Positions 1-8,925 of a DNA stretch of 64,000 nt are shown here, one piece after another. A program made the position numbers and the translations under genes. The DNA is taken from positions 93,559 through 157,558 of the forward strand of contig QZIT01000001.1 of NCBI GenBank assembly GCA_003599145.1, in the 5' to 3' direction. Under the pieces are notes generated by a model that was not told the DNA's origin, ran no database searches, and worked only from the letters and a program-made list of their open reading frames with translations. The stretch is from Candidatus Woesearchaeota archaeon. GTDB taxonomy: Archaea > Nanobdellota > Nanobdellia > Woesearchaeales > UBA9642. The stretch's first letter is position 1; each line of letters starts with the position of its first letter.

Positions 1-1
1 T

Positions 2-457
2 CACGACGATATAATCATACTCTCAATTTTATCTGAAAATGCAAGGGCAAAAACAGTAGATATAGCGCAAAAAACATCTGTAGATGAAGATGCAATAAGA
101 CTGCGGATAAAAAAATTACAGAAAACACAAGTCATAACAGGATATACGATAATTCTAGATCCAACCGTGCTAGGGTATGAATCATATTATTTGCTCTTAT
201 CCATAGAAAACTTGAATAAGGAACTCATCAGCAAAATAAAGTATTATGCGGCTAATGCTCCGAATGTCGTATTCTGCGTGCAAACAGCAGGAAAGCACAA
301 CGTCATCCTTAATATTCTAGCGCAAGATAGAAGAGAATTTGCAAAGCTACTTTCTGAACTCAGAACTGCATTTCCAGAGATAAGAAATTATGAAATAAAC
401 CTCGGCATGCAAGAACATAAAGAGGTGTTTGTTCCGTTTAGCAAACGCCATTCATAA
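2..457 (+). CDS. Lrp/AsnC-family transcription regulator, 5' end outside the window
   Basis: The reading frame is open from base 2, so the gene begins before the window. The visible part starts in an AsnC-type winged helix (DDIIILSILSENARA, then a recognition helix around DEDAIRLRIKKLQ) and continues into an RAM-like ligand-sensing domain that ends near FVPF. The C-terminal end resembles the second half of the two-domain Lrp protein at 25465-26436, so this may also be the second half of a tandem regulator. An internal GTG at 167 would remove the DNA-binding domain and is not a credible start. Target genes are unknown. Confidence 0.8.
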   Translation, partial: HDDIIILSILSENARAKTVDIAQKTSVDEDAIRLRIKKLQKTQVITGYTIILDPTVLGYESYYLLLSIENLNKELISKIKYYAANAPNVVFCVQTAGKHNVILNILAQDRREFAKLLSELRTAFPEIRNYEINLGMQEHKEVFVPFSKRHS

Positions 458-507
458 CGTAGTTCAGTTTCCAATACCTTTTTTAACCAACAAACTATTC
501 TGCAGGC

Positions 508-1122
508 ATGCCATCAATACAAACGCTTATCGGAGAACGATTTGAACAGGTTCTGCAAGAGTTGTATCCTGATCTTCAACATACAGGAGATACCAATAAC
601 CGCACCCCTGACTTTGCACATGCTCTTTTTTATGCAGAAGCCAAAGTGTGCTTTCAGCAAAGGGATTTTGGCATTCATTTAAAGCAATATCAAATTGAAG
701 CATTTGCATCCTGCAATAAACCTGTTATTTATATCGTAGGTTTTCATGACTTTGAAAGAAGTATGGAGCGTTTAACAGGATTGTCCTTGCAAGCACAAAA
801 AAGAAAACTTGAAAGAGAGATGGACATTGGCCGCATAGTTATCGTCGCCAATCAAACAATGAAACAGATTTGGAAAAGAAGAAATTATGTTTGCGAAAAA
901 GGACATATTCAAGATTGTACGGTAAGAGGAACCCATTTGCAGCAAATTATCGACAACGCAGAAATTCGAGTGAATGGAGCCATGCATCGCGCAAGAGCCT
1001 ATTATGGAATTCCCTCAAGAAGCTACACGTTTGCAACACCGCAATTTCAAGAGAGCAAGGGATTAGAAATAGGGCACATTCTGCCCAAGCAATGGGAAGC
1101 CATACTGCATTGTGTTTACTAA
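508..1122 (+). CDS. Putative PD-(D/E)XK nuclease-like protein
   Basis: This 204-residue protein is not recognised as a named family. Residues 34-46 carry a P-D35 followed nine residues later by E44-A-K46, then Q60-Y-Q62. That pattern fits the core of PD-(D/E)XK nucleases (restriction enzymes, resolvases, repair nucleases). The following strand KPVIYIVGF is typical of the fold. No methyltransferase lies beside it, so a restriction-modification pair is not supported. A TATA-like tttttaa lies about 25 bases before the ATG, suggesting a leaderless transcript. The 3' end overlaps the convergent lipoprotein gene by 4 bases. Confidence 0.5.
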   Translation: MPSIQTLIGERFEQVLQELYPDLQHTGDTNNRTPDFAHALFYAEAKVCFQQRDFGIHLKQYQIEAFASCNKPVIYIVGFHDFERSMERLTGLSLQAQKRKLEREMDIGRIVIVANQTMKQIWKRRNYVCEKGHIQDCTVRGTHLQQIIDNAEIRVNGAMHRARAYYGIPSRSYTFATPQFQESKGLEIGHILPKQWEAILHCVY

Positions 1123-1490
1123 CAAATAAACGTGCAATTCTGCTTTAAAATTTCCTTGCACACTTCATTCACCTGATAAGGCGTAACTTTAGGACAGCTT
1201 ATAGACGTATTATCTTCTCTATAATACCGAGAAATGCCATTAGGCGCTGCGCTGTTAACTTTGATATACGAACCACAGACCTCTACACTGCCTTCTTTGC
1301 CGCAATAAGATTTTGCTGATTCCTCTCTTGCATTGCATGGTTCCTCGAATCTTCTGATGCAGGACTGCTTGTCTTCACACCAGCTATATCCTCCTGCAAT
1401 CAAGCAGCCATGCTCGTCCTTATCACCGCCAATAGTTCTCGTACAGCCAAAAAGAAAAAGAATACTGCAAAAGAGCAAAAATCCTTTCAT
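1119..1490 (-). CDS. Small cysteine-rich lipoprotein
   Basis: The 123-residue product begins with a lipoprotein signal (MKGFLLFCSILFLFGC); the lipobox cysteine is residue 16. The mature part has ten further cysteines (29, 38, 44, 52, 63, 72, 99, 111, 119, 123), enough for five disulfides, with the segment GCLIAGGYSWCEDKQSC at its start. It should sit outside the membrane as a lipid-anchored domain. A TATA-like tttaaataaag lies 25 bases upstream of the ATG. The promoter region is shared with the divergent gene at 1563. Function is unknown; a DsbA-like oxidoreductase (10214-10921) could help form its disulfides. Confidence 0.65.
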   Translation of the reverse strand: MKGFLLFCSILFLFGCTRTIGGDKDEHGCLIAGGYSWCEDKQSCIRRFEEPCNAREESAKSYCGKEGSVEVCGSYIKVNSAAPNGISRYYREDNTSISCPKVTPYQVNEVCKEILKQNCTFIC

Positions 1491-1562
1491 GCTTTTTATA
1501 CATACTTGCTTTATTTAAAGTTTTTCAATACCTTTAAAAACGAGCATAAGAACCTTCCTGCT

Positions 1563-2258
1563 ATGGCAGAAGCATACTGGTTTTTATGGCTGAAGAAAGC
1601 AAGAGAGCTGAAAACAAAGTATGACCATACAAAATCGTTTTTAGAAAGGCAGCTTATTGAAAGCAAACCTTCTTTTTTCGGAAGCTATGACGCACAAAAG
1701 GCAGCAGTATTGCTTTGTGCACTCTTTAAAGTTACTGAAGCTCAGAAGCAGCTTTACAGGCGGTTTGTCGAGGGCTCTGCGTGGTTTTTATCCAGTATCA
1801 ATGATGATAGAAAAGCGCTTGAAGAAATGAGCGCATTAGGAATAGAACTAGCAAGGATGGTTGAAAAAGAACAGGAAATGCTTTCACCCTTGCACGATAT
1901 CTTTCAGCAGATAAGCATGCCACAGGATATTTTCTCTCTTACCGTGCAGGACATTATAAGCATAAGCAGCTCCCTTCAGCTAACCGACAGCAAACTCGTT
2001 AAAAATGTGCACAATACCATTAACAGGCAGCTCGAAAGAGAAATACTTCAAATAAGAAGAATAGTAGAACAAATAGACAAAATCAACGCCACCTGCAAAG
2101 TTATTGTTATGCGCGTTCAACAGGATAGGGACATAAACAAAGTGGCAAGAATAGCTTATTTTACTGCATTTGCAAGCTACTTTTTTGGATTGATCGATTA
2201 TAGCATGTACTCCAATATCGCCAAAGTCTCCAAGCTCATCATGGACCTCAAAGCCTAA
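1563..2258 (+). CDS. Hypothetical alpha-helical protein
   Basis: The 231-residue product is not recognised. The ATG at 1563 is chosen because a TATA-like cctttaaaaa lies about 26 bases upstream; longer in-frame versions would run into the promoter and start of the divergent lipoprotein gene. The sequence is rich in Lys, Glu, Gln and Leu and looks wholly helical, with a possible coiled coil around residues 150-190 and a more hydrophobic stretch (IAYFTAFASYFFGLIDY) near residue 200 that may be a membrane-contacting helix. It is followed 40 bases later by an MFS transporter with its own promoter. Confidence 0.5.
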   Translation: MAEAYWFLWLKKARELKTKYDHTKSFLERQLIESKPSFFGSYDAQKAAVLLCALFKVTEAQKQLYRRFVEGSAWFLSSINDDRKALEEMSALGIELARMVEKEQEMLSPLHDIFQQISMPQDIFSLTVQDIISISSSLQLTDSKLVKNVHNTINRQLEREILQIRRIVEQIDKINATCKVIVMRVQQDRDINKVARIAYFTAFASYFFGLIDYSMYSNIAKVSKLIMDLKA

Positions 2259-2298
2259 AACCATAAGATTTAAGAGAAACTTCTTTCTCCCTGATAGC

Positions 2299-3987
2299 AT
2301 GGTAAAGCTATCAGAGATTATAAAGCAGAGAGAACAGGCAAGAAAGAAGCCAGAAATTCCTGAGCATCTGAAGATTAAAAAAAGTCTAGACTACAGTATT
2401 TACGATGGTTTTTTTACATCCATAAAATCAGGCGTTACTTCATCATTCATCATGCCTTTTGCAATAGCACTGCAGGCAGGAACAGGCATGCTTGCTGCAT
2501 TTTCTGCATTGCCTGAGCTTGCAGGAAGTTTCTTTCAGCTGTTTTCTCAAAAGGCAGTTGAAATTTTTAAAACCAGAAAAGCAATTATGTTCTGGACTGC
2601 ACTGCTGCAATCGCTCATCTGGCTTCCTATCTTATTATTCCCTTTCATAGCCAAAGAAAGTTTATGGTTGCTTCTTCTTTTAATAACTCTTGAAGCAGTC
2701 ATTGGAGGATTTCAAGGGCCTATCTTTAACAGCGTTTTGGGAGATTTAATCCCTGAGCATAAAAGAGGGGAGTTTTTTGGAAAAAGAAACAGAATAGTAA
2801 ATGTCATGAACTTCATCAGCACGTTTGGAGCAGGATTAATCCTTGCTTATTTTAAAAAGCTTGACGCTGCGCAATCGGCAGCCCACTATGTTTTCTTTGG
2901 CTTTGCCATCTTGTTTTTCCTTGCATTTATTTCCAGATTCATTGCGTCTTTCTTTAAAGCTCGATATTATGATCCTCCCTTCACTCCCGCGCGACAAAGC
3001 CATTCTTTTTTCACATTTATCAAGAATATGCAGCAGGACAATTACGGTATTTTTGTCACGTTTGTTTTCTTTTTCAGGGTAGCAAGCGCCATCACTGCCC
3101 CCTTTTTTGTCTTATATTTGCTCAGGGAGATGAAGTTTACCTATTTTCAGTTCACGCTCATTGTTGCAGCAGCAATCATAGGCACCTTCTTGTCCATGGG
3201 ATTCTGGGGAAAGATGATAGACAAAAAAGGAAGCAAAGCTGCTTTGCAGTTAAGCGCGTTTTTGCTGCCACTCAGTCCCTTTCTCATAGTCATCTCGGCA
3301 CTTTTCGCTCCAACCGCTGCGTTCATTTTCCTTATCCTTGAAGAACTCTTTTCAGGGATAGCTTGGGCAGGATTCAACTTAAGCACCAACGGATTTTTAT
3401 TTGATGCAACCTCAAAAGAACAACGAATCAATTACACAGCATATTATAATATCTTTATCAGCATAGCACTTGCAGGAGGAGCCTTTCTGGGAAGTGCACT
3501 CATATCCGTTGTTCCGGTATTTTTGCTTTCAGGCATTGTGACTTTGTATTTGATTTCTGGCATCCTGCGGTTGTTGGTAACTGTCCTTTTCGTCAAGAAA
3601 GTAAGGGATGCAAGAATGGTCGAAATTGACTTTCCAGGCAGGGGTTTTTTCAGCAGGGTCATTTCCATAACACCCCATCAGGGTGCGACCATTGAAGTTT
3701 TAGGAACCTACCACAGAAAACCTGTTGCTGTTCTTGCTAAACCAAAGCCTATTAAGAAAATAAGCCAGGATGAAAAAAGCCAGTATCAGAAAAAGTCCAT
3801 GGATTACCTCAAAAAAAATGTAGAGCAAGAAAAGAGAATAAAGGCCAAGCCTTTCAAAACCAAACTGGAGGAAGTAGGCAACATCGTAGAGAAAATTAAA
3901 AAAGAGACCCAGGAAAAGGACTTGAAGGAGAAGTTGGCAGAGCCGGAAGAGCAGAACAGCGACAAAAACGATGGCCGACGCAATTGA
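2299..3987 (+). CDS. MFS transporter with long charged C-terminal tail
   Basis: The 562-residue protein has about 12 membrane segments between residues 40 and 440. The loop after the fourth or fifth helix carries PEHKRGEFFGKRNR, which matches the MFS motif-A-like region of major facilitator permeases. Substrate is unknown. The last 110 residues are hydrophilic and Lys/Glu-rich, probably a cytoplasmic coiled tail, which makes the protein longer than a typical 400-450-residue MFS member. TATA-like agatttaag lies 27 bases before the ATG, so a leaderless transcript is likely. Confidence 0.8.
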   Translation: MVKLSEIIKQREQARKKPEIPEHLKIKKSLDYSIYDGFFTSIKSGVTSSFIMPFAIALQAGTGMLAAFSALPELAGSFFQLFSQKAVEIFKTRKAIMFWTALLQSLIWLPILLFPFIAKESLWLLLLLITLEAVIGGFQGPIFNSVLGDLIPEHKRGEFFGKRNRIVNVMNFISTFGAGLILAYFKKLDAAQSAAHYVFFGFAILFFLAFISRFIASFFKARYYDPPFTPARQSHSFFTFIKNMQQDNYGIFVTFVFFFRVASAITAPFFVLYLLREMKFTYFQFTLIVAAAIIGTFLSMGFWGKMIDKKGSKAALQLSAFLLPLSPFLIVISALFAPTAAFIFLILEELFSGIAWAGFNLSTNGFLFDATSKEQRINYTAYYNIFISIALAGGAFLGSALISVVPVFLLSGIVTLYLISGILRLLVTVLFVKKVRDARMVEIDFPGRGFFSRVISITPHQGATIEVLGTYHRKPVAVLAKPKPIKKISQDEKSQYQKKSMDYLKKNVEQEKRIKAKPFKTKLEEVGNIVEKIKKETQEKDLKEKLAEPEEQNSDKNDGRRN

Positions 3988-4011
3988 CCTAGCATAACAT
4001 TTATAAAGACT

Positions 4012-4056
4012 GTATCATTACCGATATATCGAATAAGATACTATCGGATGTGATAC
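4012..4056 (+). promoter_or_regulatory. Inverted-repeat operator of the PadR/ABC operon
   Basis: Two 15-base arms (GTATCATTACCGATA at 4012-4026 and TATCGGATGTGATAC at 4042-4056) pair at 12 of 15 positions, leaving three central mismatches. The arms flank the predicted transcription start, about 27 bases downstream of a TATA-like tttataaag at 4000-4007, and end one base before the PadR start codon. The position suits repression by the PadR protein encoded immediately downstream. Confidence 0.65.
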
Positions 4057-4057
4057 G

Positions 4058-4564
4058 TTGCTCAAAGGCTACCTGCAAATCATTACGCTGAAAATTCTCT
4101 CGCAAAAGCCATGCTCTGGCTATGAGCTTATTAAGGAAATCAAGGCAGAAACTGGAGGGTGGAAGCCAAGCTACGGCTCCATGTATCCTCTTTTAGAGCA
4201 TTTCTTAAAGGATGGCATTGTTAAAGTAAAACAGCTCCAACGAAAAAAAATCTATACGCTGACTGAAAAAGGAAAAAAACACCTCAAAATGCAGGAGCAG
4301 AAAAAAAACGAGATGATAGACCGAATGATAGAAGGCATGAAAATGTATGAGTTATTTTCAAGCAAAACAAAAATGGAGCTCATCGTTGCCATGATGCAGC
4401 GTTTGAAAGAAGGAAAAGTTCCCTTTCAGCAAGTCAATCCTGAAGTTGAAGAGTTAAAATTTTTATTGGTAAAATTGCTGGTGCAGAACAAAATAGAAAA
4501 AAATAAAAATGCACTGAAAATTATATTACAAAAAACAAACAGGGAGTTGAAACAATTACTATGA
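4058..4564 (+). CDS. PadR-family transcription regulator
   Basis: The 168-residue product has the PadR winged helix in residues 1-90: LKILSQKPCSGYELIKEI, then GSMYPLLEHFLKDG and a beta wing (KKIYTLTEKGKKHL). The rest is a helical dimerisation arm. The start is a TTG at 4058, directly after a large inverted repeat; no in-frame ATG lies upstream. It overlaps the ABC ATPase gene by 4 bases (ATGA), so it is the first gene of a five-gene operon. PadR proteins commonly repress multidrug efflux pumps and are released by the drug; the same role is inferred here, with autoregulation. Confidence 0.85.
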   Translation: MLKGYLQIITLKILSQKPCSGYELIKEIKAETGGWKPSYGSMYPLLEHFLKDGIVKVKQLQRKKIYTLTEKGKKHLKMQEQKKNEMIDRMIEGMKMYELFSSKTKMELIVAMMQRLKEGKVPFQQVNPEVEELKFLLVKLLVQNKIEKNKNALKIILQKTNRELKQLL

Positions 4565-5271
4565 AACCAGTTATTGAACTTAAAGACGTTTGGAAAACCT
4601 ACACCATGGGAGAAAACAAAATTCATGCTCTGAGAGGAGTTTCCTTGACTATCCAAAAAGGAGAGTTTGTTGCCATTCAAGGCCCTTCAGGGAGCGGAAA
4701 AAGCACTGCCATGAACATGGTAGGCTGCTTGGATGTTCCCAGCAAGGGAGAAATTTATCTTGACGGCGTCAATATTGCAAAGTTATCAGAATCTTCTCTT
4801 GCTCAAATACGAGGAAGGAAAATAGGCTTTATTTTTCAAAAATTCAATTTAATCAGCACCTTAAGCGCGTGGGAAAATGTCATGCTGCCTTTAACGTTTC
4901 AGGGCATGAACGAATCTGAAAGAAGAAAACGCGCAAAAGAAAGATTGGAAGCTGCAGGCTTGGGAGACAGAATGAACCACAAACCCAATGAATTAAGCGG
5001 AGGCCAGCAGCAGAGAGTAGCTATAGCAAGGGCACTGGTTACTGATCCAGAAGTTATTCTTGCTGATGAACCAACAGGAAATTTAGACAGCAAAACAGGA
5101 GCAACCGTCATGCAATATTTACAAGAATTGCATCAAAAAGGAAAAACCATCATCATGGTTACCCACGACGATAAACTTGCGCATTACGCAGACAGAATAG
5201 CTTTCTTAAAAGACGGCATCATTATCAAGGCTACCAAAGCCGATAAAACTAAAACACAGGTGATAGCATGA
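4561..5271 (+). CDS. ABC transporter ATP-binding protein, MacB/LolD type
   Basis: The 236-residue ATPase has all motifs: Walker A GPSGSGKST near residue 40, Q-loop at IFQKFNL, signature LSGGQQQRVAIARA near 143, Walker B VILADEPTGNLD near 163 and the H-loop VTHD near 196. It belongs to the MacB/LolD/FtsE-like group that powers mechanotransmission or efflux permeases. It overlaps its neighbours by 4 bases on each side and should assemble with the two permeases at 6436-7659 and 7671-8891. Confidence 0.93.
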   Translation: MKPVIELKDVWKTYTMGENKIHALRGVSLTIQKGEFVAIQGPSGSGKSTAMNMVGCLDVPSKGEIYLDGVNIAKLSESSLAQIRGRKIGFIFQKFNLISTLSAWENVMLPLTFQGMNESERRKRAKERLEAAGLGDRMNHKPNELSGGQQQRVAIARALVTDPEVILADEPTGNLDSKTGATVMQYLQELHQKGKTIIMVTHDDKLAHYADRIAFLKDGIIIKATKADKTKTQVIA

Positions 5272-6428
5272 AAAAAATGATTGTAGCATTGTTGTTATTG
5301 GCAGTGATTATGCCATTAGTTTCGGCAAATCCCGTGCTGAAAGCATCGCTCAGCAAATACGAACCTTTGCCTGCGCAACCAGGCAACTTTGTTGATGTTT
5401 GGATTAAACTGGAAAATACGGGAAATGAAAATGCGAAAAACGCAGTACTTGAAATTGTTCCTTCATTTCCATTCAGCATCGATGAAAACAGCAAAACCAT
5501 AGGCATTTTGGGAAGCCAAAAAGATTATGTTGCCGAATTTAAGCTTAGGGTTGATGACAACGCAGTGCAGGGAGACAACATTCTTAAAGTGCGATTTACC
5601 GACAATCCCTTAAGCAATACCTGGTATGAAACAGAGTTAACGCTGAGAGTAGAATCCGCAAGTTCAGATCTTGTTATTTCGTCCTATAACACTGTTCCTG
5701 AAGAACTGCAACCAGGAGAAACAGGACAATTGAAAATTCGACTTCAGAATGTTGCAGGAAAAACACTAAGGGATATCAAAGTAAGTTTAAGCTTGACTGA
5801 CGGCACAATAACCTATCCATTTATTCCTATAGGAACAACTGCGCAGCAGTGGATTGACAAATTAGACATCAACAGCGGAGCAGAAATAGTTTATGACATT
5901 AAACCATACCCTGATGCTGAATCAAAAGCATACAAATTGCCTATCACCTTATCCTATAAGGATTCTGCAGGAGCTGAATTTAACAAAACAGACTTAGTGG
6001 GCATTATCGTCAACAGCAAACCAGAATTGATGGTCAACTTGGAAGAAGTTAGGGCAGATGGAACCCTCAGCATAAAGATTGTCAATAAAGGCTTAAGTAC
6101 CTTGAAATTTTTAACAGTACATTTGGAAAAAGACAGCAGCTTCGACCTTCTCTCCCAGAAAAACAGCGAGTATATAGGAAAACTGGAGAGCGATGATTTT
6201 GAAACTGTCGATTTTCAAATAGCCTTCAAAGAGCAAACAGCAAAATTGCCTATTGCCGTTACCTTTATGGATGCAAACAACAATCCGTATGAACAGACAT
6301 TCAGCCTTGAAGCCAAAATGATGAAGAAGGAAAATGGAAACGGTTCAGCAGGATTGTGGATTGTTATTGTCATTGCCATACTCATTGTAGGATTTATTGC
6401 TTACAGAGTCATGAGGAAAAAGAAATAG
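5268..6428 (+). CDS. CARDB/COG1361-like extracellular protein of the ABC operon
   Basis: The 386-residue protein has an N-terminal signal peptide (about residues 1-20, ending VSANP), three or so Ig-like CARDB/NEW3 repeats (for example VDVWIKLENTGNENAKNAVL and LQPGETGQLKIRLQNVAGKT), and a C-terminal membrane helix (residues 360-380) followed by RKKK. It should be anchored in the membrane with the repeats outside. Sitting between ATPase and permeases, it may take the place of the periplasmic adaptor (MacA) of bacterial tripartite pumps. That role is inferred from position only. Confidence 0.75.
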   Translation: MKKMIVALLLLAVIMPLVSANPVLKASLSKYEPLPAQPGNFVDVWIKLENTGNENAKNAVLEIVPSFPFSIDENSKTIGILGSQKDYVAEFKLRVDDNAVQGDNILKVRFTDNPLSNTWYETELTLRVESASSDLVISSYNTVPEELQPGETGQLKIRLQNVAGKTLRDIKVSLSLTDGTITYPFIPIGTTAQQWIDKLDINSGAEIVYDIKPYPDAESKAYKLPITLSYKDSAGAEFNKTDLVGIIVNSKPELMVNLEEVRADGTLSIKIVNKGLSTLKFLTVHLEKDSSFDLLSQKNSEYIGKLESDDFETVDFQIAFKEQTAKLPIAVTFMDANNNPYEQTFSLEAKMMKKENGNGSAGLWIVIVIAILIVGFIAYRVMRKKK

Positions 6429-6435
6429 CTTTTTC

Positions 6436-7659
6436 ATGATAAAAGACTTTATCAAACTGGCCTGGGGAAACATCAGCCATCGAAAAATACGCTCATGGCT
6501 TACCATGATAGGCATTTTCATAGGCATAGCCGCTGTTGTTTCTCTCATCGCTTTAGGCCAAGGATTAGAAAAGGCAGTCATCACGCAATTTAACATTGCA
6601 GGAACAGACGTATTAACCATACAGGCGCAAGGCACAGGACAAGGACCTCCTGGAGCAGGAGTGGTGAATCACTTAACCCAAGACCAGCTTGATAAAATTG
6701 ACGACGTTTTAGGCGTTGATGTTGCCATAGGAAGAATCATCCAGACAGGAAAACTTGAATATAACGACCAATTAGGGTTTGGATTTGCTGCGAGCATGCC
6801 TGATGGAGAAGCAAGAAAGGCTGTTCATGAAATTCTCAATCTTAAAGCTGAAAAAGGAAGGCTTTTAAGGGATGACGACCGATACAGCGTAGTTCTTGGG
6901 AATGATTTTCTTGATAAAACAGACTTCGGCAAAGAAATTACTGTAGGCTCAAAGGTGCTGATTAACGACAAGTCATTTACCGTCGTTGGATTTTTAGAAA
7001 AAAAAGGAAGCTTTACGGTTGATTCTGCTGTTTTAATGAATGAAGAGCCTTTGATAGAAATTTCAAACATTCCAGAAGGAGAATACGACATTATTGTTGC
7101 AAGAGTAAAAAATACTGATGACATCCCAAAAATAAAAGAAGACATAGAAAGGGTTCTTCGAAAAGAAAGAAATGTAAAGCTTGGAGAGGAGGATTTTACT
7201 GTTGAAACTCCTGAAGGCGCCCTAAAAAATCTGAAAAAGACACTGTTTGCAGTGCAGCTGTTTGTCTACATCATTGCAAGCATCTCCATTGTCGTTGGTG
7301 GTATAGGCATCATGAACACCATGTACACTGCTGTCTTGGAAAGAACAAAGGAAATAGGCATCATGAAGTCCATTGGAGCATCAAACCGCTCTATATTCAC
7401 CATCTTTTTTATTGAGTCAGGAGTGTTAGGACTGGTTGGAGGAATTATCGGAGTATTGCTCGGTATGGGAATTGCAGAATTGCTTGCTGCACTTGGCAGT
7501 GCTGCCTTGGGAGATGGATTTATCACCACTCAGTTTTCACCGTTATTGCTCTTCGGAGCATTGGCATTTTCCTTTATCATAGGAACACTTGCAGGTTTAT
7601 TGCCTGCTATGCAAGCATCAAAAATGAGTCCTGTAGATGCTTTAAACTACACTAAATAA
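6436..7659 (+). CDS. ABC transporter permease, MacB/FtsX family
   Basis: The 407-residue protein has the MacB layout: one membrane helix near the N-terminus (WLTMIGIFIGIAAVVSLIAL), a large extracellular domain of about 220 residues, then three C-terminal helices. The segment NTMYTAVLERTKEIGIMKS, typical of FtsX-domain permeases, starts the C-terminal part, and the end has PAMQASKMSPVDAL, also a family mark. It lies 7 bases after the CARDB gene and 11 bases before a paralogous permease, so the two probably form a heterodimer with the ATPase. Confidence 0.92.
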   Translation: MIKDFIKLAWGNISHRKIRSWLTMIGIFIGIAAVVSLIALGQGLEKAVITQFNIAGTDVLTIQAQGTGQGPPGAGVVNHLTQDQLDKIDDVLGVDVAIGRIIQTGKLEYNDQLGFGFAASMPDGEARKAVHEILNLKAEKGRLLRDDDRYSVVLGNDFLDKTDFGKEITVGSKVLINDKSFTVVGFLEKKGSFTVDSAVLMNEEPLIEISNIPEGEYDIIVARVKNTDDIPKIKEDIERVLRKERNVKLGEEDFTVETPEGALKNLKKTLFAVQLFVYIIASISIVVGGIGIMNTMYTAVLERTKEIGIMKSIGASNRSIFTIFFIESGVLGLVGGIIGVLLGMGIAELLAALGSAALGDGFITTQFSPLLLFGALAFSFIIGTLAGLLPAMQASKMSPVDALNYTK

Positions 7660-7670
7660 ACTGAACGAAT

Positions 7671-8891
7671 ATGAACAAAGACTTGATAAAATACGGATTG
7701 AACAATTTATGGCACAGAAAGAAGCGATCCTTGCTTACGGTTATATCTATCTTTATAGGCATCATGGCTATCTTTGCACTGATTAGCTTTGGCCAAGGGC
7801 TTTCATCGTATGTTAAATCCATCTCAAGCGAAATGGGAACAGACAAGATCGTCATGCAACCAAAAGGAGGCTTTGGAAACCCGACAGAATCTGCATTTCA
7901 GTTTAATGAGGAAGATGTTGAGTTTGTAAAAAAAGTTTCAGGCGTAAGCGAAGCAACAGGCATGATTGTTACCTCAGTCCAAGTACAGCAGGATACTGCA
8001 AAAAAATCAAGATACGTTTATGCTCAAGGAATTCCCACAGAGCAATCTGAACAACAGCTCATTAACGAACTGTTTGCAACTGATTTAGGATCTGGCAGAG
8101 AACTTAAAAAAGGGGATACAGACAAAGTTGCTGTTGGCTACGGATACAGCCAGCCTAATACTGTATTTGAAAAACCCATAGGCCTTGGAGATAAATTATA
8201 CATCAACGGAAAGAAAGTAGAAGTCATAGGAATCTATGAACCCATAGGAAATCCCATAGATGATATGAATATTTACTTTACTTCAGAGGCCATGGTTGAT
8301 TTTTTAGGAGCTGAAAAGGAATATGCAACTATTTTCATAAGGTCAAGTGCAAGTGAAGACCCAAGGGAAGTTGCAAAGACTGTTGAAGAAAAATTTAGAA
8401 AATATAAGGACCAAGATGAAGGCAAGGAAACGTTTTTTGTGCAGACCTTTGAAGACTTAATTGCGAGCTTCAGCACCATTTTAGGAATTCTCAACACTGT
8501 TTTGGTTTTAATTTCCCTTATCTCTGTTGTTGTAGCTGCAGTAAACATCATGAACACAACCTATACTTCCGTATTGGAAAGAACCCAAGAAATAGGCATC
8601 ATGAAAGCCATAGGTGCTCAAAACAGGCACATTCTTTTTGTTTTTGTCTTTGAAGCAGGCGTTTTAGGCATTATTGGAAGTGCAGTAGGCATGTTTTTCG
8701 GATATTTGATTGCAAAAGCAGGAGGGTTCTTTGCAGCCAGCGCAGGCTACTCTATGCTGCAACCAGCTTTTCCGTTATGGCTTGTTTTAGGTTGTTTAGT
8801 TTTTGGCTTCTTCATGGGAGCACTGTCAGGATTGGCTCCAGCATATCAGGCGTCAAAACAAAAGCCAGTAGAAGCTTTAAGGTATGAATAA
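7671..8891 (+). CDS. ABC transporter permease, MacB/FtsX family (second copy)
   Basis: This 406-residue permease is a diverged paralogue of the previous gene. It has the same helix plan and conserved segments NTTYTSVLERTQEIGIMKA and PAYQASKQKPVEAL. The extracellular domain differs most, as expected if the two halves of a heterodimer contact different partners. It is the last gene of the operon; the next gene has its own TATA element. Confidence 0.92.
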   Translation: MNKDLIKYGLNNLWHRKKRSLLTVISIFIGIMAIFALISFGQGLSSYVKSISSEMGTDKIVMQPKGGFGNPTESAFQFNEEDVEFVKKVSGVSEATGMIVTSVQVQQDTAKKSRYVYAQGIPTEQSEQQLINELFATDLGSGRELKKGDTDKVAVGYGYSQPNTVFEKPIGLGDKLYINGKKVEVIGIYEPIGNPIDDMNIYFTSEAMVDFLGAEKEYATIFIRSSASEDPREVAKTVEEKFRKYKDQDEGKETFFVQTFEDLIASFSTILGILNTVLVLISLISVVVAAVNIMNTTYTSVLERTQEIGIMKAIGAQNRHILFVFVFEAGVLGIIGSAVGMFFGYLIAKAGGFFAASAGYSMLQPAFPLWLVLGCLVFGFFMGALSGLAPAYQASKQKPVEALRYE

Positions 8892-8925
8892 CAAACTATA
8901 AAAACTGCCGTTTTCTTAAATAGCC

